This document shows, piece after piece, positions 1-8,398 of a stretch of DNA of 64,000 nt (positions are counted from its first letter, which is position 1; each line of letters begins with the position of its first letter). Where the stretch lies: positions 1 through 64,000 of the forward strand of contig JAPKAY010000017.1 in NCBI GenBank assembly GCA_028825045.1, read 5' to 3'. Position numbers and translations under genes: made by a program. The notes beneath the pieces were generated by a model that was not told the DNA's origin, did no database searches, and worked only from the letters and a program-made list of their open reading frames with translations. The DNA is from Halioglobus sp. GTDB lineage: Bacteria; Pseudomonadota; Gammaproteobacteria; Pseudomonadales; Halieaceae.

Positions 1-65
1 CAGTTCAAAAAGGCACGGACGTGGATAAGCCGCGCAATCTGGCAAAGTCGGTCACGGTAGAGTAA
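1..65 (+). CDS. glmS: Glutamine--fructose-6-phosphate aminotransferase, C-terminal end (partial)
   Basis: Only the last 20 codons and the TAA stop (63-65) are inside the window. In frame 3 they read VQKGTDVDKPRNLAKSVTVE, almost identical to the universal C-terminus of GlmS (GTDVDQPRNLAKSVTVE in E. coli). GlmS makes glucosamine-6-phosphate from fructose-6-phosphate and glutamine, the first step towards UDP-GlcNAc for peptidoglycan and LPS. The rest of the gene lies upstream of base 1. The 139 bases that follow, up to the next gene, show no convincing terminator and no other gene. Confidence 0.9.
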   Translation, partial: VQKGTDVDKPRNLAKSVTVE

Positions 66-204
66 CGCTGTTTGAGTCGCCCGAACGAACAAAGCCAGAG
101 TGATTGCCGGTTATAGCTTTCAGTGGACTACAACAGGAATGCTTGGGCGTTATGGCAGCGGTTGTGAGGGCTGCACAAGGCCCAAGAAAACGTGACCAAC
201 GGCG

Positions 205-570
205 TTAGCCGGGGTTTGCTGCTTTGTATGCTTTTAATGCGGTATTGAAGCGCTCAGCCACTGCTTCCTCTTCGGACACAGAGTTGTTGTAATCCTCATT
301 GAGTTGTTTGAGGGTAGCTTCTATCTGCTCATTCTCGGCGTCAGCGACAGATTCAAGTTCAGCGGCACTGACTTTGGGCTCCAGACATGACCGGAACTCG
401 GAATTTGCTGTCTGGAATTCTTTGACTGCTTTTTGTCCTGCCAGCATTTGCTCCAAGGAGGCGGCGGCACCATCGGGCAAAGCCGGTGTTTGCGGTGCGA
501 TACAATCGTCGGCTGCGCTCGTCGCGCTTACCAGGGCCAGGCCTATGAGTGCCAGCTTGATTTTGTTCAT
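205..570 (-). CDS. Small exported acidic protein of unknown function
   Basis: This 121-residue protein has a clear N-terminal signal peptide (MNKIKLALIGLALVSATSA) with probable cleavage after the ATSA segment, so it should be periplasmic. The mature part is acidic, alanine- and glutamate-rich and probably helical. It has only two cysteines (about residues 23 and 62), which could form a disulfide. The start is supported by a strong ribosome binding site, AAGGGG, six bases before the ATG. I do not recognise the family. It lies downstream of the SPOR gene on the same strand but has its own likely promoter in the gap. Confidence 0.7.
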   Translation of the reverse strand: MNKIKLALIGLALVSATSAADDCIAPQTPALPDGAAASLEQMLAGQKAVKEFQTANSEFRSCLEPKVSAAELESVADAENEQIEATLKQLNEDYNNSVSEEEAVAERFNTALKAYKAANPG

Positions 571-609
571 TATGGTCCCCTTACTTAGTTCCAGTGTTGT
601 GAGGGAAAA

Positions 610-638
610 ACAGTAACAGGACAGCGAGTCTCTGCCAA
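610..638 (-). promoter_or_regulatory. Possible sigma70 promoter of the small exported protein
   Basis: Read on the minus strand, TTGGCA (633-638) and TACTGT (610-615) are separated by exactly 17 bases. The -35 box matches the consensus at five of six positions and the -10 box only at its key ends. It lies about 40 bases upstream of the start codon at 570, between the SPOR gene and the small exported gene. Confidence 0.35.
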
Positions 639-650
639 GTCACGACTGCA

Positions 651-1676
651 TTAGTCGCTCCCCACCCACAGGGCAGAGACACCCATCTCTGTCTCCAGAC
701 TACGTGCCACCTTCCTGGCGGCATCTTTGTTGGCCAGGTCTACGACCCGGACTCGGTAAATCGTTTTTCCGTCTTTAGCACTCTTGGCAATAATCACTCG
801 GCCGTTTGGGGGATGCAGTCTATTAGCCCAGGTCTCCGCCATGTCAGGTAGTGCATATGAGCCGAAGTTTACAAACCAGTTCCCGGTGGAAGATGCCGCT
901 GCAGTGCTGTTTGCCGTGCGTTGTGTTGTGGCGGCTTGAGGTTGGGGCGGTTTTGGGGCCGCGGCAGGCCTATCCGGTGTTTTTGTGGGAGGGACTTTTT
1001 TTGTCAGTGCATCTTGTTGGGCTTTGAGTTGGGCTTCGAGCCCGGCGACGGTATCGCTCAATCTTAGGTTCTGGGCCGCGAGCGCACCTGCATTCGCAGC
1101 CAGCTCGGCATTGGTATCTTGTAACGCTTGCATGGCGGTCCTGTTGGCATTCACATCCATGGGGCTGGCAGAGGTGGCAAGCTCGGCGCGCAACAGGCGT
1201 GTTTCTTCCTTAGTGGCCGAGCGTTCCTGTATTACGCCATAACCACCAAAAGCGAGCAGCACCAAGGCTATGACCGCTACGGTGACGAGCCCCAGCGGCC
1301 AGCCCTGGCCAGGGTTCTCCTCAACGTCGTCATAATCTGTCTCCTCAAGCCATTCCTGAGGCGCTTGCGTCTCCATTGGCTCGGACTCTTTGACGTCACT
1401 CTCTGTTTCCTGCAGAGCCGTTGTATCCGTCGGGAGGAAGAGGTCGCTGTCGTTTTCGTTGGCGAGATTGTCATCAAAGTCTTCTGCTTCCACACTGTCT
1501 GCACTATAGCCTGAGGCGTAATCGGTATCGCGGTCAGGTTCTTCGAAGGCCTCGTCGTCGTCTTCCTCAAAACCGCTGAACAGGGGTTCGCGGCGCTGAT
1601 CCTTGTCGCTGCTGTGTAGGTTTTTTTTAGAAGAAAAGGGGCTGTTATCCGGGTGATCGTCGTGATTAGTAGTCAT
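651..1676 (-). CDS. SPOR-domain inner-membrane protein
   Basis: This 341-residue bitopic protein has a very acidic, low-complexity cytoplasmic region (residues 1-125), one transmembrane helix (about 126-149), a periplasmic coiled-coil segment (about 155-225) and a proline/threonine/alanine-rich linker. A C-terminal SPOR domain follows (about 260-341, starting at the NWFVNFGSY motif). SPOR domains bind glycan strands lacking stem peptides and bring proteins to the division septum, so a role in envelope or division is likely. It is not clearly FtsN or DamX by sequence. It is divergently transcribed from uvrD. Confidence 0.75.
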   Translation of the reverse strand: MTTNHDDHPDNSPFSSKKNLHSSDKDQRREPLFSGFEEDDDEAFEEPDRDTDYASGYSADSVEAEDFDDNLANENDSDLFLPTDTTALQETESDVKESEPMETQAPQEWLEETDYDDVEENPGQGWPLGLVTVAVIALVLLAFGGYGVIQERSATKEETRLLRAELATSASPMDVNANRTAMQALQDTNAELAANAGALAAQNLRLSDTVAGLEAQLKAQQDALTKKVPPTKTPDRPAAAPKPPQPQAATTQRTANSTAAASSTGNWFVNFGSYALPDMAETWANRLHPPNGRVIIAKSAKDGKTIYRVRVVDLANKDAARKVARSLETEMGVSALWVGSD

Positions 1677-1790
1677 GGCTCTACGGCACCTGCGATTTTG
1701 CGGAAATCACGGATGATGATAACAGACCAGTAGGCCAATTTCCTTGCGAAAGAGTACGTTCGCGGCATCGAAATTCGTTAGAATGCGACA

Positions 1791-3941
1791 ATGGATGTAT
1801 CCGATATTCTCTCCCCTCTCAATGAAGCTCAGCGCGATGCCGTCGCCGCAGAAAATCAGAACATGCTTGTCCTCGCCGGGGCGGGCAGTGGCAAAACCCG
1901 TGTGCTGGTGCACCGAATTGCCTGGCTGATAAGGGCGGAAGACTTTTCCCCCTGGTCAATTCTCGCGGTGACCTTTACCAATAAAGCCGCGCGGGAAATG
2001 CGCAACCGCATCGAAGAGATGTTGCAGGTTCCCTCTCATGGGATGTGGGTTGGCACCTTTCATGGTCTCGCCCATCGTTTGTTGAAGGCCCATTGGCGCG
2101 AAGCCGGGCTGCCGCAGAATTTCCAGATACTCGACAGTGATGATCAGTTGCGGCTGGTGAAGCGGGTGTGCAGGGATCTTGAGTTAGATGAATCCCGGTG
2201 GCCACCCAAGCAGGCCATGTGGTACATCAACGGACAGAAGGATGAGGGATTGCGCAGCGCCCACGTGCAGGTGCCCCCGGGAGATTTGTTTGCCCAGACG
2301 ATGTTGCAGGTGTATCGCGCCTATGAAATTGCCTGTGAACGCTCAGGAATGGTGGACTTCGCGGAGTTGCTGCTGCGAGCGCACGAGTTGTGGTTGAAGA
2401 GCCCGCAGGTATTGCAGCACTACCAGGGGCGGTTTCGGCAGATATTGGTCGACGAGTTTCAGGATACTAATACGGTGCAATATGCCTGGTTACGAGTACT
2501 GGCCGGCGCGAATATACCCGTCATTGCCGTGGGCGATGACGACCAGTCCATTTATGGCTGGCGTGGAGCAAAAATAGAGAATATACAACGCTTTACGGAG
2601 GATTTTAGCGCGACCAGAACGGTTCGGCTGGAGCAGAATTATCGCTCTACCCAGACAATTTTACAGGCAGCCAATGGCGTCATCGCTCATAATTCCGGCC
2701 GTCTGGGCAAGGAACTGTGGACGGCAGGTGAGTCGGGGGAGTCGATAAGTTTGTATGCCGGGTTTAATGAGCACGATGAAGCCCGGTATATCGTTGAGCA
2801 GGCCGAGCAGTGGCTCAATGATGGCAATACGCGCGCTTCCATCGCGATTCTGTATCGCTCGAATGCGCAATCGCGTGTGCTGGAAGAGGGGCTGATTCGC
2901 AATGCCATACCCTACCGCATCTACGGTGGACAGCGCTTCTACGAACGCATGGAGATACGCAATGCTCTGGCTTATCTGCGCCTGCTGCTCAACCGGGGAG
3001 ATGACGCTGCGGTGGAGCGGGTAATTAATACGCCTCCCCGCGGGATTGGCAGCAAGTCTCTGGATGCGGTGCGCGAGTGTGCTCGCAGCCGCGATCTTCC
3101 CCTGTGGTCTGCGATTAACGCCGTGTTGGAGGAAAAATTGCTGCCTCCCAGAGCGCTGGGTGCGCTGGAAGGTTTTATCGTGCTGATCAATGAATTGGAC
3201 AGTGGCACCGAACAATTGACATTGGAGGACCTGGTTGATCGCACCGTCGATGCCTGCGGCCTGATTGATTACCACAAGAAGGAAAAGGGAGAAAAGGGCC
3301 AGGCGCGAGTTGAGAACCTGGAGGAATTAGTCAGTGCGGCAAAACAGTTTGTCGCCGAGGACGATGAACTGGGACCCCTACAGCAGTTTCTCGACCGGGC
3401 CGCTCTGGATGCCGGTGATGCTCAGGCCGATGAGCACGAAGATTCTGTGCAGTTGATGACCCTGCACTCGGCTAAGGGACTTGAGTTTCCACTCGTTTTT
3501 ATGGTGGGCATGGAGGAGAACCTGTTCCCCCATCGCATGTCCATGGAGGAACCTGGTCGCCTGGAGGAAGAGCGCCGTCTTTGCTATGTCGGTATTACCC
3601 GAGCCATGGAAAAATTAGTGATGACCTATGCCGAGTGCCGGCGCTTGCACGGTAGTGAAACCTTTAATACGCCGTCACGGTTTGTTCGGGAAATTCCTGC
3701 ACAATTGCTGCAGGAAGTGAGGTTGCGTGGGTCCATCAGCCAACCGGTTAGCAGTCTTACCCAGGCGCAAGTGCCTGATACTGATCTGTCACTGGGGCAG
3801 CGTGTCTATCATCAAGTCTTTGGCGAGGGCGTCGTGTTAAACTTTGAAGGCCGCGGTGCTAGCGCCAGGGTGGAAGTCAATTTTGATACCGAAGGCGGCA
3901 AGTGGCTGGTACTGCAATACGCCAATTTGCAAATGATGTAA
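1791..3941 (+). CDS. uvrD: DNA helicase II (UvrD)
   Basis: This 716-residue SF1A 3'-5' helicase acts in nucleotide excision repair (releasing UvrC and the excised oligonucleotide), in methyl-directed mismatch repair and in removing RecA filaments. It aligns with E. coli UvrD (720 aa) from the first residues (MDVSDILSPLN) to the C-terminal Tudor-like domain ending KWLVLQYANLQ. The Walker A motif GAGSGKT is at about 30-36 and the Walker B motif VDEFQDTN near 220. The GDDDQSIYGWRGA, QNYRST, LMTLHSAKGLEF and VGITRAM motifs are all intact. No LexA-type site is visible in the 114-base gap upstream, so SOS control is not evident. Confidence 0.97.
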   Translation: MDVSDILSPLNEAQRDAVAAENQNMLVLAGAGSGKTRVLVHRIAWLIRAEDFSPWSILAVTFTNKAAREMRNRIEEMLQVPSHGMWVGTFHGLAHRLLKAHWREAGLPQNFQILDSDDQLRLVKRVCRDLELDESRWPPKQAMWYINGQKDEGLRSAHVQVPPGDLFAQTMLQVYRAYEIACERSGMVDFAELLLRAHELWLKSPQVLQHYQGRFRQILVDEFQDTNTVQYAWLRVLAGANIPVIAVGDDDQSIYGWRGAKIENIQRFTEDFSATRTVRLEQNYRSTQTILQAANGVIAHNSGRLGKELWTAGESGESISLYAGFNEHDEARYIVEQAEQWLNDGNTRASIAILYRSNAQSRVLEEGLIRNAIPYRIYGGQRFYERMEIRNALAYLRLLLNRGDDAAVERVINTPPRGIGSKSLDAVRECARSRDLPLWSAINAVLEEKLLPPRALGALEGFIVLINELDSGTEQLTLEDLVDRTVDACGLIDYHKKEKGEKGQARVENLEELVSAAKQFVAEDDELGPLQQFLDRAALDAGDAQADEHEDSVQLMTLHSAKGLEFPLVFMVGMEENLFPHRMSMEEPGRLEEERRLCYVGITRAMEKLVMTYAECRRLHGSETFNTPSRFVREIPAQLLQEVRLRGSISQPVSSLTQAQVPDTDLSLGQRVYHQVFGEGVVLNFEGRGASARVEVNFDTEGGKWLVLQYANLQMM

Positions 3942-3957
3942 CACTAGCTGGCAATGG

Positions 3958-5127
3958 ATGTTTTTAATTATGGGTAACGGTTCCGCTGAAAAACGCTACA
4001 CGCCGCTGGTTATTCTAGCGCTAGTGGGAGCACTTGTGGCGACGCTGGGTTTTTGGGCCAGAGACAGAGTGGCTGAGAACCAAGGCAGCAATCATGCCGC
4101 TGTTGGGGCAACGGGTGAGCATTATCAATGGAAGATGATTACCACATGGCCCAAGAACTTTCCGGGCCTGGGCTTTGCTGCGGAAAACTTTTCGCGCGCC
4201 GTCGAGGAGATGAGCAACGGTAGGTTGACGGTGCATGTGTACGGCGCGGGCGAGATTGTACCTGCCCTGGAAGTCTTTGATGCTGTCTCTCAGGGTGTCG
4301 TTGACGCGGGCCATGGGGCATCGTATTACTGGAAGGGAAAAGTGCCGGCATCGGTCTTCTTTACCTCGGTACCTTTTGGGCTCAATGCTCAAGAGATGAA
4401 CGGTTGGCTGCACTACGGCGGCGGCCTTGAGTTGTGGCAGGAAGCCTATGCCCCTTACAACCTTGTGCCGATGGCGGGCGGCAGCACGGGTGTGCAGATG
4501 GCGGGTTGGTTTAACCGGGAAATTAATTCTATCGAGGATCTAAAGGGATTAAAGATGCGGATACCCGGCCTTGCGGGTGAGGTCTTTGCCGCGGCCGGCG
4601 GCACGGCGGTTACCATTCCCGGAGGAGAGCTCTATACCTCAATGCAAACAGGCGTCATTGATGCGCTGGAGTGGGTCGGGCCCTATAACGACAAGTCGTT
4701 GGGATTTCACGAAGTGGCGAAGTACTACTACTATCCCGGCTGGCACGAGCCCGGCTCTATTCTTGAGTTTATCGTCAACAAGGATTCACTGGAGGCGCTC
4801 CCCACTGACCTGCAGGCCATTGTCAAATACGCGTCCCGGGCCATCAGTCAGGATATGCTCGATGAGTATACCGCCCGCAACAATGCCGCGTTGGAAAGTT
4901 TAATTGAAGAGGGCGTGCAGCTCAGGCGACTGCCGGATGATGTTTTGCTTGCGCTCTGGCAGGGCTCGCAGGTTGTGATGCAGAAACTGGTGGCATCAGA
5001 CCCCATGGCGGCCAAGGTCTATGAGTCCTACCGAAAATTTTACAAAGGCGCGCGCAATTATCACCACATTTCAGAGCAGGCTTATATTAACGCTCGCGAC
5101 AAAGTATTTGGTGACGGGGATTATTAG
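3958..5127 (+). CDS. dctP: TRAP transporter substrate-binding protein (DctP/TakP type)
   Basis: This is the solute-binding component of a tripartite ATP-independent periplasmic transporter, 389 residues long. After a hydrophobic N-terminal segment (about 14-36) the DctP fold begins at YQWKMITTWPKNFPG. The family helix with MRIPGLAGEVFAAAGG (the arginine that salt-bridges substrate carboxylates) and the GVIDALEWVGPYND segment are present. The closest known relatives bind 2-oxo acids such as pyruvate, so a monocarboxylate or oxo-acid substrate is inferred. No clear signal-peptidase site follows the hydrophobic segment, so it may stay membrane-anchored. ATG 3970 is an alternative start. The permease genes are on the opposite strand beyond yciA. 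Confidence 0.85.
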   Translation: MFLIMGNGSAEKRYTPLVILALVGALVATLGFWARDRVAENQGSNHAAVGATGEHYQWKMITTWPKNFPGLGFAAENFSRAVEEMSNGRLTVHVYGAGEIVPALEVFDAVSQGVVDAGHGASYYWKGKVPASVFFTSVPFGLNAQEMNGWLHYGGGLELWQEAYAPYNLVPMAGGSTGVQMAGWFNREINSIEDLKGLKMRIPGLAGEVFAAAGGTAVTIPGGELYTSMQTGVIDALEWVGPYNDKSLGFHEVAKYYYYPGWHEPGSILEFIVNKDSLEALPTDLQAIVKYASRAISQDMLDEYTARNNAALESLIEEGVQLRRLPDDVLLALWQGSQVVMQKLVASDPMAAKVYESYRKFYKGARNYHHISEQAYINARDKVFGDGDY

Positions 5128-5139
5128 CCTGTCGCAGGT

Positions 5140-5173
5140 CTGGGTTTTCGTTTAATGCATAGCATTGACCCAG
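5140..5173. terminator. Possible bidirectional terminator hairpin
   Basis: Between the convergent dctP and yciA genes, CTGGGT (5140-5145) pairs with ACCCAG (5168-5173). Inside this loop AATGC (5154-5158) pairs with GCATT (5162-5166). There is a short T run on the inner side but no strong U-tract after the stem, so this is a weak call. Confidence 0.35.
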
Positions 5174-5191
5174 CTGATCGAGAAAAGGGCT

Positions 5192-5584
5192 TTACTGCTT
5201 AATCGTCCGAGTACGACCGTGCTCATCAATAGCAACAAACACAAACTCACCCTCCGTCACCTTGATGGGCTCACGGTCTTGCAGGGAATTGATCCAAACT
5301 TCTACGATAATACGAATGGAACTGCGCCCGATTTCCAATACATCGCAATAACAGGAGACCACGGCCCCCACGTGCACGGGTGTAAGGAAGACCATGCCAT
5401 TGACTGCAACCGTGGCTACGCGGCCATCAGCGACTTCGCTGGAAGTAATCAGTCCGGCGATGTCCATTTGGGATAACAACCAGCCGCCGAAGATATCCCC
5501 GGTCGCATTGGTGTCCTTGGGCATCGCCACGGTCTGTAGGGCAAGATCGCCGTGGGGCACGGGTGCAGTGTCGATATCACTCAT
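5192..5584 (-). CDS. yciA: Acyl-CoA thioesterase, YciA family
   Basis: This 130-residue hotdog-fold thioesterase hydrolyses a broad range of acyl-CoAs. The family signature is intact: MPKDTNATGDIFGGWLLSQMD near residues 22-42 holds the catalytic Asp and the oxyanion glycines. It is followed by the RVATVAVNGMVFLTPVHVG strand/helix segment and a basic C-terminus. The length matches E. coli YciA (132 aa). The gene sits between the separated parts of the TRAP transporter and may be co-transcribed upstream from dctM (35 bases away), but no functional link is evident. Confidence 0.92.
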   Translation of the reverse strand: MSDIDTAPVPHGDLALQTVAMPKDTNATGDIFGGWLLSQMDIAGLITSSEVADGRVATVAVNGMVFLTPVHVGAVVSCYCDVLEIGRSSIRIIVEVWINSLQDREPIKVTEGEFVFVAIDEHGRTRTIKQ

Positions 5585-5619
5585 TGTAATTGCCTATTTA
5601 TTAGGGGAAGCGCCACTGC

Positions 5620-6978
5620 TCACTTAAGTGCCGATGGCAGCCAGGTTGCCAATTCCGGTACATACCATAGTGTTACTAGCAGCATCACCTGCAGGATTAT
5701 AAAGGGAACTACACCCCGGTAGATAGCGCTCGTGGGTACTGATTCGGGCGCCACCCCGCGCAGATAGAACAGTGCAAACCCGAAGGGAGGGGTAAGGAAC
5801 GAGGTCTGCAGATTGAGCGCAATCATGATACCCAACCAGATGGGATCCACTCCCATGGCCAGTAAAATAGGGCCTACAATGGGTACTACGACAAATGTAA
5901 TCTCGATGAAATCGAGAATGAAACCGAGCAGGAAGATGACTACCATCACCACTAGCGTCGCCGCCATGACTCCGCCGGGCAACCCCAGGAAGAACGCGTG
6001 TATTAGCTCTTCTCCCCCGAAGCCTCTGAATACCAGGGAGAATACGGCCGCGCCTATAAGAATCATGAAGACCATGCAGGTGACATCGAGGGTATTTCGC
6101 AGCGCTTCTTTGAGCCGGGTGACCGTCATTTGACCCTTTGCCAGGGCGAGAACCAGGGCACCGAATGCGCCAATTCCGGCCGCTTCTGTCGGTGTCGCGG
6201 CACCCGCCAGGATGGAGCCCAGCACGATCATGATCAGCGCGAGCGGTGGCAGTAATCCGCGCAGCAATTCACTGAGGGCTACTGGCTCCAGCGTGCTTGG
6301 CGGAGCCGATTCAGGTTTCAGTCGGGCCTGCACCAGCAGGTAAAGGATATACATGGCCACCAGCAGCAGCCCCGGAATCAACGCCCCGACAAACAGGTCT
6401 CCCACTGAGACTGTCTTGGGGTTGAGGATGTTCATGCTTAGCTGGGCCTGCTGGTAGGCATTGGACAGAATGTCCCCCAATAGCACCAGTGCAATAGAAG
6501 GTGGAATAATCTGCCCCAGTGTCCCGGTGGCGCAGATAGTCCCGGTCGCCAGGGCCGGGCTATAGCCACTGCGCAACATGCTTGGGAGCGATAACAGGCC
6601 CATGGTCACCACCGTGGCTCCGACGATGCCGGTGCTGGCGGCCAGAAACATTCCCACAACGACGACGGAGACTCCCAGTCCGCCGCGCACGCCGCCGAAT
6701 AAGCGCGCCATACTGTCCAGCATCTCCTCCGCCACCCGGGACTTTTCCAAAATGGTGCCCATGAGGATGAACAAGGGCACTGCTATCAGTGTGGTATTGT
6801 TGACGGTGCCGAAGATGCGCCCTGGCAAAGCAGACAGAAAACTGGGGTCAAAGACGCCTCCGAGAATACCGGCCGTGGCAAATACCAGCGCCGTGCCGGC
6901 GAGTGTGAATGCTACCGGGTAGCCCAGCATCAGGAACAGGCAGACCGCGAGGAACAGGTAGAGTGAAAGGTAGTCCAC
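5620..6978 (-). CDS. dctM: TRAP transporter large permease
   Basis: This 452-residue DctM-type permease, with about 11-13 hydrophobic segments, forms the ion-coupled translocation channel of the TRAP transporter. Conserved landmarks are PLFILMGTILEKS, the GMFLAASTGIVGATVVTMG region, the TLGQIIPPS motif and the C-terminal NLQTSFLTPPFGFALFYLRG motif. The best start is a GTG at 6978, whose G is also the last base of the dctQ TAG stop (TAGTG). This gives translational coupling and the expected family N-terminus (VDYLSLYLFLAV). The open frame extends further upstream, but that part only shadows dctQ. Confidence 0.92.
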   Translation of the reverse strand: MDYLSLYLFLAVCLFLMLGYPVAFTLAGTALVFATAGILGGVFDPSFLSALPGRIFGTVNNTTLIAVPLFILMGTILEKSRVAEEMLDSMARLFGGVRGGLGVSVVVVGMFLAASTGIVGATVVTMGLLSLPSMLRSGYSPALATGTICATGTLGQIIPPSIALVLLGDILSNAYQQAQLSMNILNPKTVSVGDLFVGALIPGLLLVAMYILYLLVQARLKPESAPPSTLEPVALSELLRGLLPPLALIMIVLGSILAGAATPTEAAGIGAFGALVLALAKGQMTVTRLKEALRNTLDVTCMVFMILIGAAVFSLVFRGFGGEELIHAFFLGLPGGVMAATLVVMVVIFLLGFILDFIEITFVVVPIVGPILLAMGVDPIWLGIMIALNLQTSFLTPPFGFALFYLRGVAPESVPTSAIYRGVVPFIILQVMLLVTLWYVPELATWLPSALK

Positions 6979-7493
6979 TAGGGGGCTTCGCCCTCGACCA
7001 GAACTAGCGCATTGCGCAATATTTCTGCTATACCCTGCAGTGCCAGGGTAATGGCGATGAGGGGAACCAAACTCTTCAACAGGAATACGGCCGGGATGCC
7101 GCCAGGCTCTGCGGAGGTTTCGAGCATAGACCAGGACTCGCCCGCGTAGTCCCAGCTGCTCATTAATATAAAAACACACAGTGGTAACAGGAAGACGATG
7201 CCGCCTACACTGTTCACCCAGGCCTTGGTCCGTGCACTGAAACCTCGGTAGAAGATGTCTACACGGACGTGGGCTCCGGACTTCAGCGCATAAGCCGCAC
7301 CTAGTAGAAAGAGGCTGCCATGCATATAGGTAACGGATTCCTGTGCGGCGATAGAGCCGATATTAAAGCCGTAGCGTAATACGACAACCAGGGTTGTCAT
7401 CAATGCCATGCCCAGAGCGAGCCATGCCAGCAGTTGGCCGCTGCGCTCGGTAAAGGCGTCAATGTAGTGCACACAGGCGTGCAGAAAAGGCAT
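6978..7493 (-). CDS. dctQ: TRAP transporter small permease
   Basis: This 171-residue DctQ-type protein has four transmembrane helices, includes the AAQESVTYMHGSLFLLGAAYAL signature around helix 2, and has a conserved HVRVDIFY segment. DctQ pairs with DctM to form the membrane part of the transporter. The start at ATG 7493 (MPFLHACVHYID) fits the family. An in-frame ATG at 7541 would add 16 residues without a better ribosome binding site. Its stop overlaps the GTG start of dctM. The matching binding-protein gene is most likely dctP at 3958, on the other strand. Confidence 0.88.
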   Translation of the reverse strand: MPFLHACVHYIDAFTERSGQLLAWLALGMALMTTLVVVLRYGFNIGSIAAQESVTYMHGSLFLLGAAYALKSGAHVRVDIFYRGFSARTKAWVNSVGGIVFLLPLCVFILMSSWDYAGESWSMLETSAEPGGIPAVFLLKSLVPLIAITLALQGIAEILRNALVLVEGEAP

Positions 7494-7592
7494 AGTGGAT
7501 AAGTCTTTTTGATTATTGAGCCGCAGAGTATCATAGGGCAATGCTGGAGTTGAAAAACTATTCGCCCAACGCCCGAACCAGGACGCGATTGT

Positions 7593-8378
7593 ATGTTGAC
7601 CGTTATTTCCCCTGCTAAAACGCTGGATTTTGAAACGCCGCCGGGCACCCGCAAATCGACACAGCCGGCATTTTTAGCGCGATCCGCTGAGTTGGTGGAA
7701 GACGCGCGCGGTCTCAGCCCCGATGAGATCCGGGCTTTGATGGGTGTCAGTGACAATATTGCCGCGCTAAATCACAAGCGGTTTATGGATTGGCAGCAGC
7801 CGTTCAGTTTGAAAAATGCCAAGCAGTCATTGCTGGCGTTCAGGGGTGGTGTGTACGTCGGTCTGGAGGCAGAATCATTGAACGCAGAGCAACTGAATTT
7901 TGCCCAGCAGCACCTGCGAATTCTCTCCGGTTTATATGGCTTGTTGCGGCCGCTGGATCTGATGCAAGCCTACCGTCTGGAGATGGGCCTGAAGTTTGCC
8001 AACCGTGGCGGCGATAATCTCTATCAGTTTTGGGGAGACACTATTACTGAGGCTCTCAATGCCCAATTGCGCAAGGCGAAGTCCGACGTGCTGGTCAACC
8101 TGGCCTCGAACGAGTATTTCAGGGTGGTGAAGCCAAAAGCACTGAATGCGGATGTGGTCACGCCGGTATTTAAGGATCTGAAAAATGAAAAGTACAAAGT
8201 AGTGAGTTTTTTTGCCAAGAAAGCACGCGGGCAAATGGCACGCTTTATTATTGAGAAGGAGCTGGTGGACCCCGATGACATGAAAAAATTCAAAGTCGAC
8301 GGCTACCGGTACAATAGTGGGCAATCCAGTGCGCGTGAACTAGTGTTCACGCGTGACAAGCCTCCAGCGCCCAAATAG
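7593..8378 (+). CDS. yaaA: Peroxide stress protein YaaA
   Basis: This 261-residue member of the YaaA/DUF328 family shows the full conserved pattern: MLTVISPAKTLDF at the N-terminus, the central LSGLYGLLRPLDLMQAYRLEMG block, NLASNEYFRVV, and the KKARGQMARFI segment. In E. coli YaaA is induced by OxyR and limits peroxide damage by lowering free intracellular iron. The fold has DNA-binding-like features. The length equals the family norm (about 258). It is divergent from dctQ. An oxyR gene is in this window at 16016-16918, but I see no clear OxyR site in the gap. Confidence 0.95.
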   Translation: MLTVISPAKTLDFETPPGTRKSTQPAFLARSAELVEDARGLSPDEIRALMGVSDNIAALNHKRFMDWQQPFSLKNAKQSLLAFRGGVYVGLEAESLNAEQLNFAQQHLRILSGLYGLLRPLDLMQAYRLEMGLKFANRGGDNLYQFWGDTITEALNAQLRKAKSDVLVNLASNEYFRVVKPKALNADVVTPVFKDLKNEKYKVVSFFAKKARGQMARFIIEKELVDPDDMKKFKVDGYRYNSGQSSARELVFTRDKPPAPK

Positions 8379-8398
8379 TTAGAGGCATAGAGAGCCAA

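Noticed and set aside
1677..1790. Possible LexA/SOS box before uvrD
   Set aside because: No CTGT-N8-ACAG pattern was found in the gap, unlike the E. coli uvrD promoter.
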